From the NCBI GenBank assembly GCA_910588865.1, contig CAJUSJ010000054.1:1-27211 (forward strand): a DNA stretch of 27,211 bases, given 5' to 3'. The translations under genes and the position numbers were made by a program. The DNA comes from an uncultured Lachnospiraceae bacterium (GTDB lineage Bacteria; Bacillota; Clostridia; Lachnospirales; Lachnospiraceae). The stretch's first letter is position 1. The number at the start of each line of letters is the position of its first letter. Positions 1-7,477 of this stretch are shown here, one piece after another. The notes below the pieces were generated by a model. The model searched no databases, was not told the origin of the DNA, and worked only from the letters and a program-made list of their open reading frames with translations.

Positions 1-899
1 TGAATACTAAGAAGGTATTTTGGACAATCCACGATCCATGGATAGTAACTGGAAATTGTGTTTATCCATTGGGGTGTAAAAGATGGAAAGTGGGATGTGG
101 AAATTGTGATAGGATCAGTGAGAGTGGATTCGAGATGAGATTTGATTGTACTAAAAAAATGTGGAATATAAAATATGATGTTTTAAAGCAAATAAATCCT
201 CATATTATAGTGGCGTCAAAATTCATGGAAGATTACTTGAAGAATAGTCCGATTACAAACCATTTTGATAAAATTCATAGGATCCCTTTTGGAATAAATA
301 TAGAAAATTTTAAGCTAGAAAAGAGAGATAATCTGAGAAGACAATATAAATTTGATCAAGACAAAATTTTAATTGGATTTCGTGTAGAAGATAATCCGAT
401 TAAAGGTTGTAGTTATATTTTTGATGCTTTAACATTGTTGGAGTTTAGAGAAAAGATTGTGCTTTTCGTGGTAGGAAACGGTGAAGTTAGGGAAGATATT
501 AGAAAATCATATAAAGTCTATGAGTTGGGCTGGGTTAGTGATGATAGAAAAATGGCAGAGTACCTTGTCATGTGTGATATTTTTCTTATGCCGTCATTAG
601 CAGAATCATTTGGGATTATGGCAATAGAGGCTATGGCAGCTCAAATTCCTATTGTATGTTTTAAAGGAACAATGATAGAAGAGTTAATAGACTTTTCAAA
701 GTGTGGACTGGCAGTGAATTATATGTCATCACAGGCCTTGGCTGAAGGTATAAATGCTTTGCTGATAAATAAAAACATAAGATTAGAAATGGGAATTAAA
801 GGAAGAAGAAAAGTTGAACGACATTATCTTTATGAAGATTATGTGAATAAACATAAGGAATTGTATTTAGAAATACTGGGGCATGAAAAAGTAGTTTAA
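1..899 (+). CDS. GT4-type glycosyltransferase, 5' end outside window
   Basis: Transfers a sugar from an activated donor to a surface-polysaccharide or related acceptor at the cytoplasmic face of the membrane (family inference). The frame is open from base 3 with no start, so the gene begins before the window; an internal TTG at 69 is not the likely start. Before it the frame reads WTIHDPWIVTGNCVYPLGC, then W..GCG.C, the Cys/His cluster typical of WcaC-like GT4 enzymes. Residues near the C-terminal third show the GT4 donor-site pattern (DIFLMPSLAESFGIMAIEAM), with glutamates at the usual EX7E spacing. The coding sequence is strikingly AT-rich (many AAA, ATA, AAT codons) compared with genes after 5 kb, which suggests horizontal origin as in capsule loci. 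The stop is followed at once by the ribosome site of the next gene, so the three genes probably form one operon. The acceptor and sugar cannot be told. Confidence 0.88.
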   Translation, partial: NTKKVFWTIHDPWIVTGNCVYPLGCKRWKVGCGNCDRISESGFEMRFDCTKKMWNIKYDVLKQINPHIIVASKFMEDYLKNSPITNHFDKIHRIPFGINIENFKLEKRDNLRRQYKFDQDKILIGFRVEDNPIKGCSYIFDALTLLEFREKIVLFVVGNGEVREDIRKSYKVYELGWVSDDRKMAEYLVMCDIFLMPSLAESFGIMAIEAMAAQIPIVCFKGTMIEELIDFSKCGLAVNYMSSQALAEGINALLINKNIRLEMGIKGRRKVERHYLYEDYVNKHKELYLEILGHEKVV

Positions 900-914
900 A
901 GGAGGAATCTTAAT

Positions 915-1667
915 ATGAACCCAACCCGCGTCTACGGCAAAAAAATAGCAATAAACACAGACAACACAAGAAATTTCTACAACAACAGAGCCAAAACCAT
1001 AAACGATATGGCCAACCCCTATGTCTCCGTACTCTTAGGCGACCAGAATCCAGAGTATGCCCTGGCATGGAATACATTTGAAAAGGAAAATATCCTTCCT
1101 AAAATGGATATTAACGACACATGTAATGTGCTGGACATTGGCTGTGGCATCGGCCGCTGGGCAGAGGTGTTAATTCCAAGAAGCGGTTATTATTGTGGAA
1201 CAGATATGTCCGCGGAGATGATCAAATGTGCCAGAGAACGCAATCAATATCCAGAAAGAAAATATGATTTTTTAAATTATGGATTTGAAGAATTCTGCTG
1301 CCTTCCACAGGACAAGCTTCTGCGTCGTTTCAACCGTCTTTGGATCTGCGGTGTTATGATGTATATCAATGATGAAGTTTTGATCGAGGGAATGGAACAG
1401 CTGCTGGAAAAGATGGAAGAGCATGCGAAGGTTTATTTTACAGAGACCATAGCGGTTTCGGAAAGACTTACTTTAGACCGTTTTTATTCGGAAGCGCTTA
1501 AAGCAGACTACGATGTGATCTACCGCACAGAGAAGGAATACAACTGTATTTACAAAAGCTGGCTGGAGGCTGGATTCAGGATTGCGGAACAGGGGATGCT
1601 GCCTCACCTGAACGAGGAAAAGGAGTACAGCGAGACAGACCGCTGGTATACGATTCTGGAGCGATAG
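915..1667 (+). CDS. Class I SAM-dependent methyltransferase
   Basis: A 250-residue protein with a Rossmann-type methyltransferase core. Motif I, VLDIGCGIGRWAEVL, lies near residue 72 and binds S-adenosylmethionine, and GTDMSAEMI follows as the acidic-loop motif II. No signal peptide or membrane segment is visible, so it acts in the cytosol. A strong AAAGGAGG ribosome site about 9 bases upstream supports the ATG at 915, and this site starts inside the stop codon of the glycosyltransferase. The aminotransferase follows directly. In this setting it may methylate a sugar or an amino sugar precursor of a surface glycan, but that is inference; the substrate cannot be read from the sequence. Base composition is intermediate between the AT-rich first gene and the GC-richer core. 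Confidence 0.85.
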   Translation: MNPTRVYGKKIAINTDNTRNFYNNRAKTINDMANPYVSVLLGDQNPEYALAWNTFEKENILPKMDINDTCNVLDIGCGIGRWAEVLIPRSGYYCGTDMSAEMIKCARERNQYPERKYDFLNYGFEEFCCLPQDKLLRRFNRLWICGVMMYINDEVLIEGMEQLLEKMEEHAKVYFTETIAVSERLTLDRFYSEALKADYDVIYRTEKEYNCIYKSWLEAGFRIAEQGMLPHLNEEKEYSETDRWYTILER

Positions 1668-1682
1668 ATGAGGAGGGAATAT

Positions 1683-2741
1683 ATGTATTATGTAAATGAA
1701 AATATAAAAGACCTGTACCGGGTAAAGTTTCATGAACAGAGAGCAGGTGTCCTTCGGCTTGACATGAATGAAAATCCGGAAGGTCTGCCAGAAGAGATTG
1801 TTCATAAGGTGAGTTCAAATATCTCCTCTCAATATATTGCAAAATATCCAGAAAAGGACAGACTCATGGAACTGTTGGCTGATCACAATCATATTGCCTT
1901 TGAGAATATTTCTGTTACTGCTGGTTCTGATGAGGCAATGAGGCTGATTTTTCAGTGTTTTGGTCAGTCGGGAAAGAAACTTTTGACTGTAACGCCTACT
2001 TTTGAGATGTATGGTGTGTATGCCCATATGTTTGGCATGAGACATGAGACGATTGATTATGAAGAGGATTACACCATTAAAGCCGGCAAAATATTGGATG
2101 CCATTGATCAGGATACAGGGATTATTATTCTCGTAAACCCTAACAGCCCTGTTGGATATACATACAGCAATGAGGCTGTGAGGGCAGTGGTTGAGCGGGG
2201 ACAGGAAGCGGGGGCGGTTGTGGTGATTGATGAGGCATATCACTATTTTTATGGACATACCTTTATGCCTTTGATCAAAGAATATGATAATCTCCTAGTT
2301 TTGCGGACATTCTCAAAGTTATTTTCCATGGCAGGACTGAGGATCGGGTATGTATCAGGGGATGCGAAGCTGATTGAATACATAGAGAAAGCAGAATCTA
2401 CATTTAATGTAAATACGGTTGCTGTTTTATTTGCCATGGAAGTAATTAACAATCAGGAGTTGATTGCCAGTCTTGCGCGGACGGAGAAAGAGGGGCGGAT
2501 ATGGATAACAGAAAAGCTTAGACAGGCAGGTTATAAAACCCTATCCATGGAAGGAAATTATGTGCTGTTTTTGCCTCACAGGGACTCTCGGGTGGTTGTG
2601 GAGGAATTAAAGAAGAAAGACGTGTGGGTCAGAGATTACGGCAGTGGGATTCTGAAAGGCTGGGTTAGGGTGTCCACTGGCTCAAAGGTATGTATGGAAA
2701 GATTTTGGGAGGCGTTTGCCCAGGTAGAGAGGATTGCGTAA
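1683..2741 (+). CDS. HisC-like PLP-dependent aminotransferase (class I/II)
   Basis: A pyridoxal-phosphate fold-type I aminotransferase related to histidinol-phosphate aminotransferase, about 352 residues, the usual size. Visible motifs are RLDMNENPEG at the N-terminus, NPNSPVGY, DEAYHYFYG (the cofactor aspartate) and RTFSKLFSMAGLRIGY carrying the Schiff-base lysine. The frame is also open from an ATG at 1668, but the bases GAGGAGGG at 1670-1677 look like the ribosome site for the ATG at 1683, which I therefore take as start. It follows the methyltransferase stop by 15 bases. The location away from any his operon and beside a glycosyltransferase argues for a role in making an amino-containing surface-glycan decoration rather than histidine, but the sequence alone cannot decide this. 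No clear intrinsic terminator follows; only a 6-bp inverted repeat (2753-2758 / 2799-2804) with a long loop is seen. Confidence 0.85.
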   Translation: MYYVNENIKDLYRVKFHEQRAGVLRLDMNENPEGLPEEIVHKVSSNISSQYIAKYPEKDRLMELLADHNHIAFENISVTAGSDEAMRLIFQCFGQSGKKLLTVTPTFEMYGVYAHMFGMRHETIDYEEDYTIKAGKILDAIDQDTGIIILVNPNSPVGYTYSNEAVRAVVERGQEAGAVVVIDEAYHYFYGHTFMPLIKEYDNLLVLRTFSKLFSMAGLRIGYVSGDAKLIEYIEKAESTFNVNTVAVLFAMEVINNQELIASLARTEKEGRIWITEKLRQAGYKTLSMEGNYVLFLPHRDSRVVVEELKKKDVWVRDYGSGILKGWVRVSTGSKVCMERFWEAFAQVERIA

Positions 2742-2870
2742 ATAAGTTTCTTTGGGGCTGAAGGATAGTATTGGGTCTTTTGCGAGATGTTACCGACGGC
2801 CCCATTTGGATAGCGGATTTTCCTTCATGCGTCTGACAAAGCAAGCCCAATGCTCATCTATTCAGCGGCA

Positions 2871-3920
2871 TTATTGCTCTGCTAAACGCTGAACACCACT
2901 AACGAAAAACTGAAAACTGACGGAAGTATTATTTTCAATATCCATATACAGAGCGATCCGTTTAGCGCCTTCTATCTGCTGATGTTCTGGTATAATTAAG
3001 ATAAAAACCTGCCCACCTATGTTTGAGTAGTGCCTGAATTCTTCTGCCAGCTGGGGCAGGAGCTCAGGATACAGTTGATTCTCGGGTTCCTCAACACAAA
3101 GCAGCGCATGGGGGGTTGGATCACTCAATAAAACCAGATACGTAAACATCTTGATTGTTCCATCCGAAACAAATTTAGAGGAAAATGGATTTTTGAACTG
3201 GCCATCCTGAAATCGGAGGATGACATATCCATCCTCTGTCACTTTGGCCTCTACATTGGTCACTCCGGGTACCCGTTCTCTCATAGCCTTCAGAAGAGAA
3301 TCAAATCGTTCCCTGTGATTGTCATACAGATATTTAGCGACCTGCGCCAGATTGTCTCCTGTAGTGGAAAGCGATTCACTGTATCCGGCCTCCTGCCTGC
3401 CCCGGGCGTTTTCTATATGAAAATCAGATACATACCAGTCTTCGATTAACTTTCTGAGGGAAGCCATAGCAGGGAAATTTTCAAATTGACCTAATCCTTT
3501 TACCGCGAGTATGTCGGGGGCAGATACTTTCTGTGGGGCCCGGTTTGCCCTTTGCACGTCCTCATAAGACTGCGGATCACCTTCAGCGGCAACGCCTTGT
3601 CCATTAGCGAAGTCTAAAATTTTCCAAGGCGCTCCGTATTGCCCTCGCCGAAACCGCATGACTTCTTTTTTGACAGCAGGGACTGATTTTTCATTTAATC
3701 CGATTGTAAGTTCATAGGTAATCACCGGTTCACCTGGAGAGGGGCGGAATTTAATCTCAAATCGCAGGTCTCCTGTCTGATCACGGGAAACAACTTCCTG
3801 AAATCCCCCGCGTTTTGCCAAAGCAGACCGGACATTGCTGGAGAGGCAGTCATGTAAAAAACCGAAGATATCAAAAAATGTTGTCTTTCCCGCGCCGTTC
3901 TGTCCCATAAAGACAGCCAT
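2871..3920 (-). pseudogene. AAA/RecF-like ATPase, both ends missing
   Basis: The open frame encodes 349 residues of a RecF/OLD-like AAA ATPase. Walker A, GQNGAGKTT, sits at residues 6-14, followed by FFDIFGFLHDCL. An SDG signature-like motif (FVSDGTIKMF) and a Walker B region LLCVEEPENQLYP lie near the C-terminus. Family members normally have about 25-35 residues before Walker A, including the first strand and the IRNF-type motif, and these are absent here. After GGQVF the expected STHSPDFL switch/H-loop segment is replaced by unrelated residues (ILIIPEHQQ...), so the C-terminus is also not native. The ATG at 3918-3920 lies in bases shared with an interspersed repeat (see 3918-4023), so the start appears created by the repeat junction. 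It is probably inactive for ATP switching. It stands alone with no partner nuclease or toxin. Confidence 0.7.
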
Positions 3921-4023
3921 GGGCCAATACTGTTATGGGAGCAAAGCATATGCCCCCATCGCTGTAGGCGATTTTAAATGGGCATATGCTGTTACGTTCA
4001 CAGGGCACCTGTGAACAGTAACC
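3918..4023. repeat. Family A palindromic intergenic repeat, copy 1
   Basis: About 105 bases of nested inverted repeats. GCATATGCCC at 3946-3955 pairs with GGGCATATGC at 3980-3989. Between them ATCGC/GCGAT closes a 5-base loop. To the right, GTTACGTTCACAGG at 3991-4004 is inverted imperfectly as CCTGTGAACAGTAAC at 4009-4023. The reverse complement of 3918-3938 matches 8129-8149 at 20 of 21 bases, and the flank (GCGATGGGG..., TATGCT...) also aligns. The GTGAACAGTAAC end recurs near 6065, 8183 and 12438. It fits a REP/MITE-like interspersed element, and it borders the broken ATPase gene. Confidence 0.75.
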
Positions 4024-4066
4024 TGGCCTGGGCGGTGAGGCACAGGGCAGAACTGGGTAAGAAGAC

Positions 4067-4096
4067 AGCCCCCGTGATCTCAGTGGCACAGGGGCT
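4067..4096 (-). terminator. Hairpin after flavoprotein remnant
   Basis: On the minus strand AGCCCCTGTG pairs with CACGGGGGCT across a 10-base loop (10 pairs, one G-U wobble), followed by the weakly U-rich GTCTTCTT. It lies 56 bases after the stop of the flavoprotein fragment and would be its terminator. The U-tract is poor, so termination strength is uncertain. Confidence 0.5.
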
Positions 4097-4151
4097 TATG
4101 AAAGTGACGCGCTATATCGCGGCAGGCGGTTCAACCACACCTTTTTCCGCG

Positions 4152-4755
4152 TTAATGATCTGCCAGGATTGTATGAGCCGCGATCCGCCCGCTGCTGACG
4201 CATCCTCCCAGACCAGTACCGCTCATGGGATAATTGCCATTGAACCAGTTTCCATAGATCAATTCGCCGGCAGCGTAGAGATTTTCAATAACAGTCTGGT
4301 CTTCCCGGATCACACGCATCTCTTCATCCACTGCCAGTCCGGCGATGGTGCCTGCCCTGTGGACCATGCCATAGAACGGGCCGGTGATAATAGGCACCAT
4401 GACTTCCAACGTTCCTCCTTTGGAGTACTCTGAGATATCGGCTGGATAGATGCTGTATGTCTGACCGTCTGACTGAGAGATATTTACCTCATACAGTTTT
4501 GTATAATGTTCATTGGCAGGCCCTACCTTTTCTCCTTCCACATTGACCAGAAGGGCATCGCCGAAAGCAACCGGGTCCATTTTGCCAAGGCTGCTGCCTG
4601 CGCCCATAGAGCCGACTCCTATGATATAGCCTCCCGCGGCCCCCCATGTTGTGGCCGTCGCCGCTCCGTGAGGGATGGACAAAGCCTTCCCGTTCAATAA
4701 AACGCGGTGTTTCGGCAGGAATATCAAATATTTTGGAAACCTGGCTGATCTTCAT
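4152..4755 (-). pseudogene. MerR N-terminus joined to flavoprotein C-terminus, frameshifted
   Basis: Reading from 4755, the first 25 codons give MKISQVSKIFDIPAE...FIEREG, which is the start of a MerR-family winged helix (normally continuing TLRYYEREGLI). The frame then passes into SGDGHNM, a flavoprotein motif, and breaks at a run of six C/G bases (4640-4645). Removing one base restores GAAGGYIIGVGSMGAGSSLG in the frame that runs to 4152. That frame ends with LYAAGELIYGNWFNGNYP and SGTGLGGCVSSGRIAA, the FAD-contacting C-terminus of fumarate-reductase/flavocytochrome-c-like flavoproteins (FAD_binding_2). The FAD GxGxxG N-terminus and most of the catalytic domain are missing. It looks like a deletion fused a regulator start to the tail of a neighbouring oxidoreductase, with a later frameshift. 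A sequencing error in the homopolymer could explain the frameshift but not the truncation. Confidence 0.75.
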
Positions 4756-4941
4756 AAAATAACCTTCGCTTTCTTTTGATGGAAATTCAGATTATTAATG
4801 TAACATATTGAAAATGGACAATCAATAGAAAATCCTGTTTGCGCCGGGGTGTTTTACGTGTATAATGATATCTGGGAAACAGAGGAAAACAGCCTCTGAT
4901 TTACCATTTATCCGCGAGAATAGGAAGGGAGGCAGATATAA

Positions 4942-5577
4942 ATGAGCAAAATGAAAGACAGGCTGCACACAGGGGAGCTTTATTTCCCTGGTGATCCGGA
5001 GATCATGAAGGAGCAGGCCAGGCGGCTTAACCGTCTCTATGATTTTAATATGACCCGGCCTACAGAAGGGGAAAAGAGGGCAGCTATGTTGAAGGAGATG
5101 TTTGCTGAAATCGGGGAAGGGTGCTATATAGAACCGCCCCTGCGCTCTAATTTCGGCGGCGGCCATGTACATTTTGGAAAAGGAGTTTATGCTAATTTTA
5201 ATCTGACACTGGTGGATGACACCCATATCTATGTTGGGGATCATACCATGCTGGGCCCCAACGTGACCATCGCCACAGCGGGCCATCCGATCCTGCCCGA
5301 GCTTAGGCAGCGGGAGTACCAATATAATATGCCTGTCCGGATCGGCAGAAATTGCTGGCTTGGCGCGGGCGTGATTGTTCTGCCAGGCATCACCATTGGC
5401 GACAATACGGTTATCGGAGCCGGAAGCGTTGTCACAAAGGATATTCCTTCCAACGTGGTGGCGGTGGGAAATCCGTGCGGGGTTCTGCGGGAAATAGGTG
5501 AGCGGGATAAAGAGTATTATTTTAAGGAGAGAAGGATTGACTACAGCGCCCTGGATCTGACCGAACCCGCGGGGTGA
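4942..5577 (+). CDS. Maltose/galactoside O-acetyltransferase family (LbH)
   Basis: Acetyl-CoA-dependent sugar O-acetyltransferase of the LacA/Maa type, 211 residues, cytosolic, trimeric in the family. The N-terminal Mac domain is visible as MKDRLHTGELYFPGDPEIM, with NRLYDFN. A left-handed beta-helix of hexapeptide repeats follows (VHFGKGVYANFN, IYVGDHTMLGPNVTI, IGRNCWLGAGVIVLPGITIG, IGAGSVV). The catalytic histidine is in ATAGHPI, and the C-terminus has the usual VAVGNPCGVLREI. A GGGAGG ribosome site 11 bases upstream supports the start. It stands alone between the decayed region and recA, with no obvious operon partner. The true acceptor sugar is unknown; such enzymes are thought to detoxify non-metabolised sugars. 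Confidence 0.9.
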   Translation: MSKMKDRLHTGELYFPGDPEIMKEQARRLNRLYDFNMTRPTEGEKRAAMLKEMFAEIGEGCYIEPPLRSNFGGGHVHFGKGVYANFNLTLVDDTHIYVGDHTMLGPNVTIATAGHPILPELRQREYQYNMPVRIGRNCWLGAGVIVLPGITIGDNTVIGAGSVVTKDIPSNVVAVGNPCGVLREIGERDKEYYFKERRIDYSALDLTEPAG

Positions 5578-5715
5578 TTGTTTGGATCCTGTATGTTTCA
5601 CCTGTGCCTCCCATCCGGCGGCGCGGGTGGAATCTTTTGCTTGCTGTTCACTCCGTAACAGATCACCCCGGGGCAATGGTCCGCGCGGAGTCTGCCCCGG
5701 CGAAAAAGAAAAAAC

Positions 5716-5744
5716 TTGACGTCCAATTAAGCGGAGGTTATACT
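5716..5744 (+). promoter_or_regulatory. Orphan SigA-type promoter
   Basis: TTGACG, 17 bases, TATACT: five of six matches in each box with ideal spacing. It would start transcription near 5751, more than 430 bases before recA, with no clear gene between. It may drive an unrecognised RNA, a tiny ORF or a long recA leader. Confidence 0.55.
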
Positions 5745-6013
5745 GGTAATACGATTTCACGCGAAAGGGTCTTTTTGCGGAATTCAGGAAATTCTTGTTT
5801 CTCAGGTGATGATTCATCGCGGATTCAGGTGCGGAATGTCAAAAAAGGAATGGGGTGAAGCCTATGGGTGTCAGGGGGACCGCCGGCTGGTTTGATATTG
5901 CTGGTTCACGGCAGGTCTGTTGTGGAGTGAACGGCGGCCGGATGCTGCTGTTCAGGCAGGTCCGCGCGCCTGCCGCGCTGACTGTATGATAAACTGGACT
6001 GGAGAGAAAATCC

Positions 6014-6077
6014 CATGGCCGCAGGCGATTTTCGCGGATTTTTGCCAGTTGCTGTGAACGCGTGTGAACCGTAACGC
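6014..6077 (+). repeat. Family A palindromic intergenic repeat, copy 2
   Basis: It begins CCCATGGCCGCAGGCGATTTT and ends GTGTGAACCGTAACG. It shares AGGCGATTTT and the GTGAAC(A/C)GTAAC terminus with the copy at 3918-4023, with a divergent centre. It ends 38 bases before the recA -35 box. Confidence 0.55.
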
Positions 6078-6114
6078 CGGGATTTTTCGGGTTGATAAAA
6101 AATACAGATTTAGG

Positions 6115-6143
6115 TTGACATTTGGGGATATATATATTATGAT
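6115..6143 (+). promoter_or_regulatory. recA SigA-type promoter
   Basis: A consensus TTGACA is followed by 17 bases and TATGAT. The predicted start lies within the LexA box at 6153-6164, the classical layout of an SOS-repressed recA promoter. Confidence 0.88.
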
Positions 6144-6152
6144 AATGAAAAA

Positions 6153-6164
6153 GAACGTTTGTTC
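6153..6164. promoter_or_regulatory. LexA (SOS) operator of recA
   Basis: GAAC, four bases, GTTC forms the perfect Gram-positive LexA/DinR box. It is located just after the -10 box and 28 bases before the recA start, so bound LexA would block initiation until DNA damage triggers its cleavage. Confidence 0.9.
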
Positions 6165-6191
6165 GAGTTTTGAAGAAGAGAGGGATTATTT

Positions 6192-7358
6192 ATGGATAGA
6201 GAAGAGAAGTTAAAGGCACTGGAAGGCGCTATTACACAGATTGAGAAGGCCTATGGCAAGGGGTCGGTGATGAAGCTTGGGGATTCTGGCAAGAATATGA
6301 ATATTGAGACAGTGCCCACAGGTTCCCTGAGCCTGGATATCGCCCTGGGGCTTGGCGGCATCCCCAAGGGACGGGTTATAGAAGTCTACGGCCCTGAGTC
6401 CAGCGGTAAGACCACCGTGGCCCTGCACATGGTGGCTGAGGTTCAGAAGAGAGGCGGGATCGCTGGTTTCATTGACGCCGAGCACGCCTTAGATCCGGTT
6501 TACGCCAGGAACATCGGGGTTGATATCGACAATCTCTACATCTCCCAGCCGGATAATGGGGAGCAGGCGCTGGAGATCACGGAGACCATGGTTCGTTCCG
6601 GGGCAGTGGATATTGTTATCGTGGACTCCGTGGCAGCCCTGGTGCCCAAGGCGGAGATTGAGGGGGAGATGGGGGATTCCCATATGGGCCTTCAGGCCAG
6701 ACTTATGTCCCAGGCCCTGCGGAAGCTGACCGGTATTATCAGCAAGTACAACTGCAGCGTGATTTTCATCAACCAGGTCAGGGAGAAGATCGGAGTCATG
6801 TTCGGCAATCCAGAGACCACCACAGGAGGCAGGGCCTTAAAGTTCTATGCCTCGGTCCGCATGGAGGTGCGGAAAGGGGAGAGCTTAAAGCAGGCAGGCG
6901 GTATAGTGGGAAGCCGGGCAAAGGTGAAGGTGGTGAAGAACAAGATCTCTCCCCCATTTAAGGAGGCGGAGTTTGACATCATGTTTGGAAAAGGCATTTC
7001 CAAGGAAGGGGATATCCTGGATCTGGCAGAAAAAGAGAATATTATTGAGAAGAGCGGTGCCTGGTACGCCTACCAGGGCAAAAAGATCGGCCAGGGCCGG
7101 GAGAATGCCAAGACTTATCTGAGAGACAACCCGGAAGTATGCCAGGAGGTGGAGAACAAGGTTCGGAGCATCTACGGCCTGGGGAATTCTGACGGAGCCG
7201 GGGAACCCTCCGGCGCAAAGGCGGAGAAGCCGGAAAAGCCTGAGAAGCCTGAGAAAAAGACCAGGGGAAGCAAGGCGGCGGAGCGTCCCGCCGAGGCGGA
7301 AGACAATGCTCCGACAGAGGTTATGCCCACCTCCGAGGAGGATAACACAGAGGCCTGA
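6192..7358 (+). CDS. recA: Recombinase RecA
   Basis: Forms ATP-dependent filaments on single-stranded DNA, catalyses homologous strand exchange and activates LexA self-cleavage. The 388 residues show Walker A GPESSGKT at 67-74, the ATP-cap/Walker B stretch VDIVIVDSVAALVPKAE, the L1/L2 segments (EGEMGDSHMGLQARLMSQAL and NQVREKIGVMFGNPETTTGG) and KFYASVR. No intein is present. The C-terminal tail is longer than in E. coli and carries a KPEKPEKPEK repeat before an acidic end, a disordered Lys/Pro/Glu tail that is known to vary. Its promoter and LexA box lie just upstream, and recX follows after 119 bases, as in many bacteria. Confidence 0.99.
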   Translation: MDREEKLKALEGAITQIEKAYGKGSVMKLGDSGKNMNIETVPTGSLSLDIALGLGGIPKGRVIEVYGPESSGKTTVALHMVAEVQKRGGIAGFIDAEHALDPVYARNIGVDIDNLYISQPDNGEQALEITETMVRSGAVDIVIVDSVAALVPKAEIEGEMGDSHMGLQARLMSQALRKLTGIISKYNCSVIFINQVREKIGVMFGNPETTTGGRALKFYASVRMEVRKGESLKQAGGIVGSRAKVKVVKNKISPPFKEAEFDIMFGKGISKEGDILDLAEKENIIEKSGAWYAYQGKKIGQGRENAKTYLRDNPEVCQEVENKVRSIYGLGNSDGAGEPSGAKAEKPEKPEKPEKKTRGSKAAERPAEAEDNAPTEVMPTSEEDNTEA

Positions 7359-7402
7359 CAGGATAGCCGGGCCTGTGGGGAGCCCTTGGTGTTGAGTGAC
7401 GG

Positions 7403-7430
7403 CAGCGGTTTTGGCCCAAAGCTGTTTTTT
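7403..7430 (+). terminator. Weak hairpin with T-tract between recA and recX
   Basis: CAGC...TTTG pairs with CAAAGCTG with a small bulge and is followed by six T. It could partly terminate recA transcripts and lower recX expression. The stem is short and imperfect. Confidence 0.35.
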
Positions 7431-7477
7431 CCAGAGGCCAGATCATTGAGAGACTCCATAGAAAAGCGAGGAGAGCC

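Larger units (their letters stand above)
5578..6114. other. Long intergenic region before recA
   Basis: No convincing protein gene is seen in about 540 bases. It contains a GTTCACTCCGTAAC end resembling the family A repeat (5646-5659), a hairpin CCGGGGCA...TGCCCCGG, an isolated promoter at 5716-5744 and a family A copy at 6014-6077. A 41-codon frame (5864-5989) lies downstream of that promoter but has no recognisable content. The region may specify a small RNA, but I recognise no known RNA family. Confidence 0.5.

Noticed and set aside
3871..4089. Apparent frameshifted N-terminus of the ATPase (minus-strand residues FAPITVL just before the Walker A region)
   Set aside because: The bases coding it belong to the family A repeat, shared with 8129-8149, so the resemblance to an ATPase strand is probably accidental.
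4822..5817. Long open frame (331 codons) on the minus strand
   Set aside because: It lies opposite the clear acetyltransferase gene, shows no domain and has biased composition typical of an antisense shadow.
5574..5858. 94-codon open frame after the acetyltransferase
   Set aside because: It spans a repeat end, a hairpin and a promoter, has no ribosome site and reads as low-quality protein.
5864..5989. 41-codon frame downstream of the orphan promoter
   Set aside because: Weak ribosome site and no recognisable features; kept only as a possibility in the orphan promoter finding.
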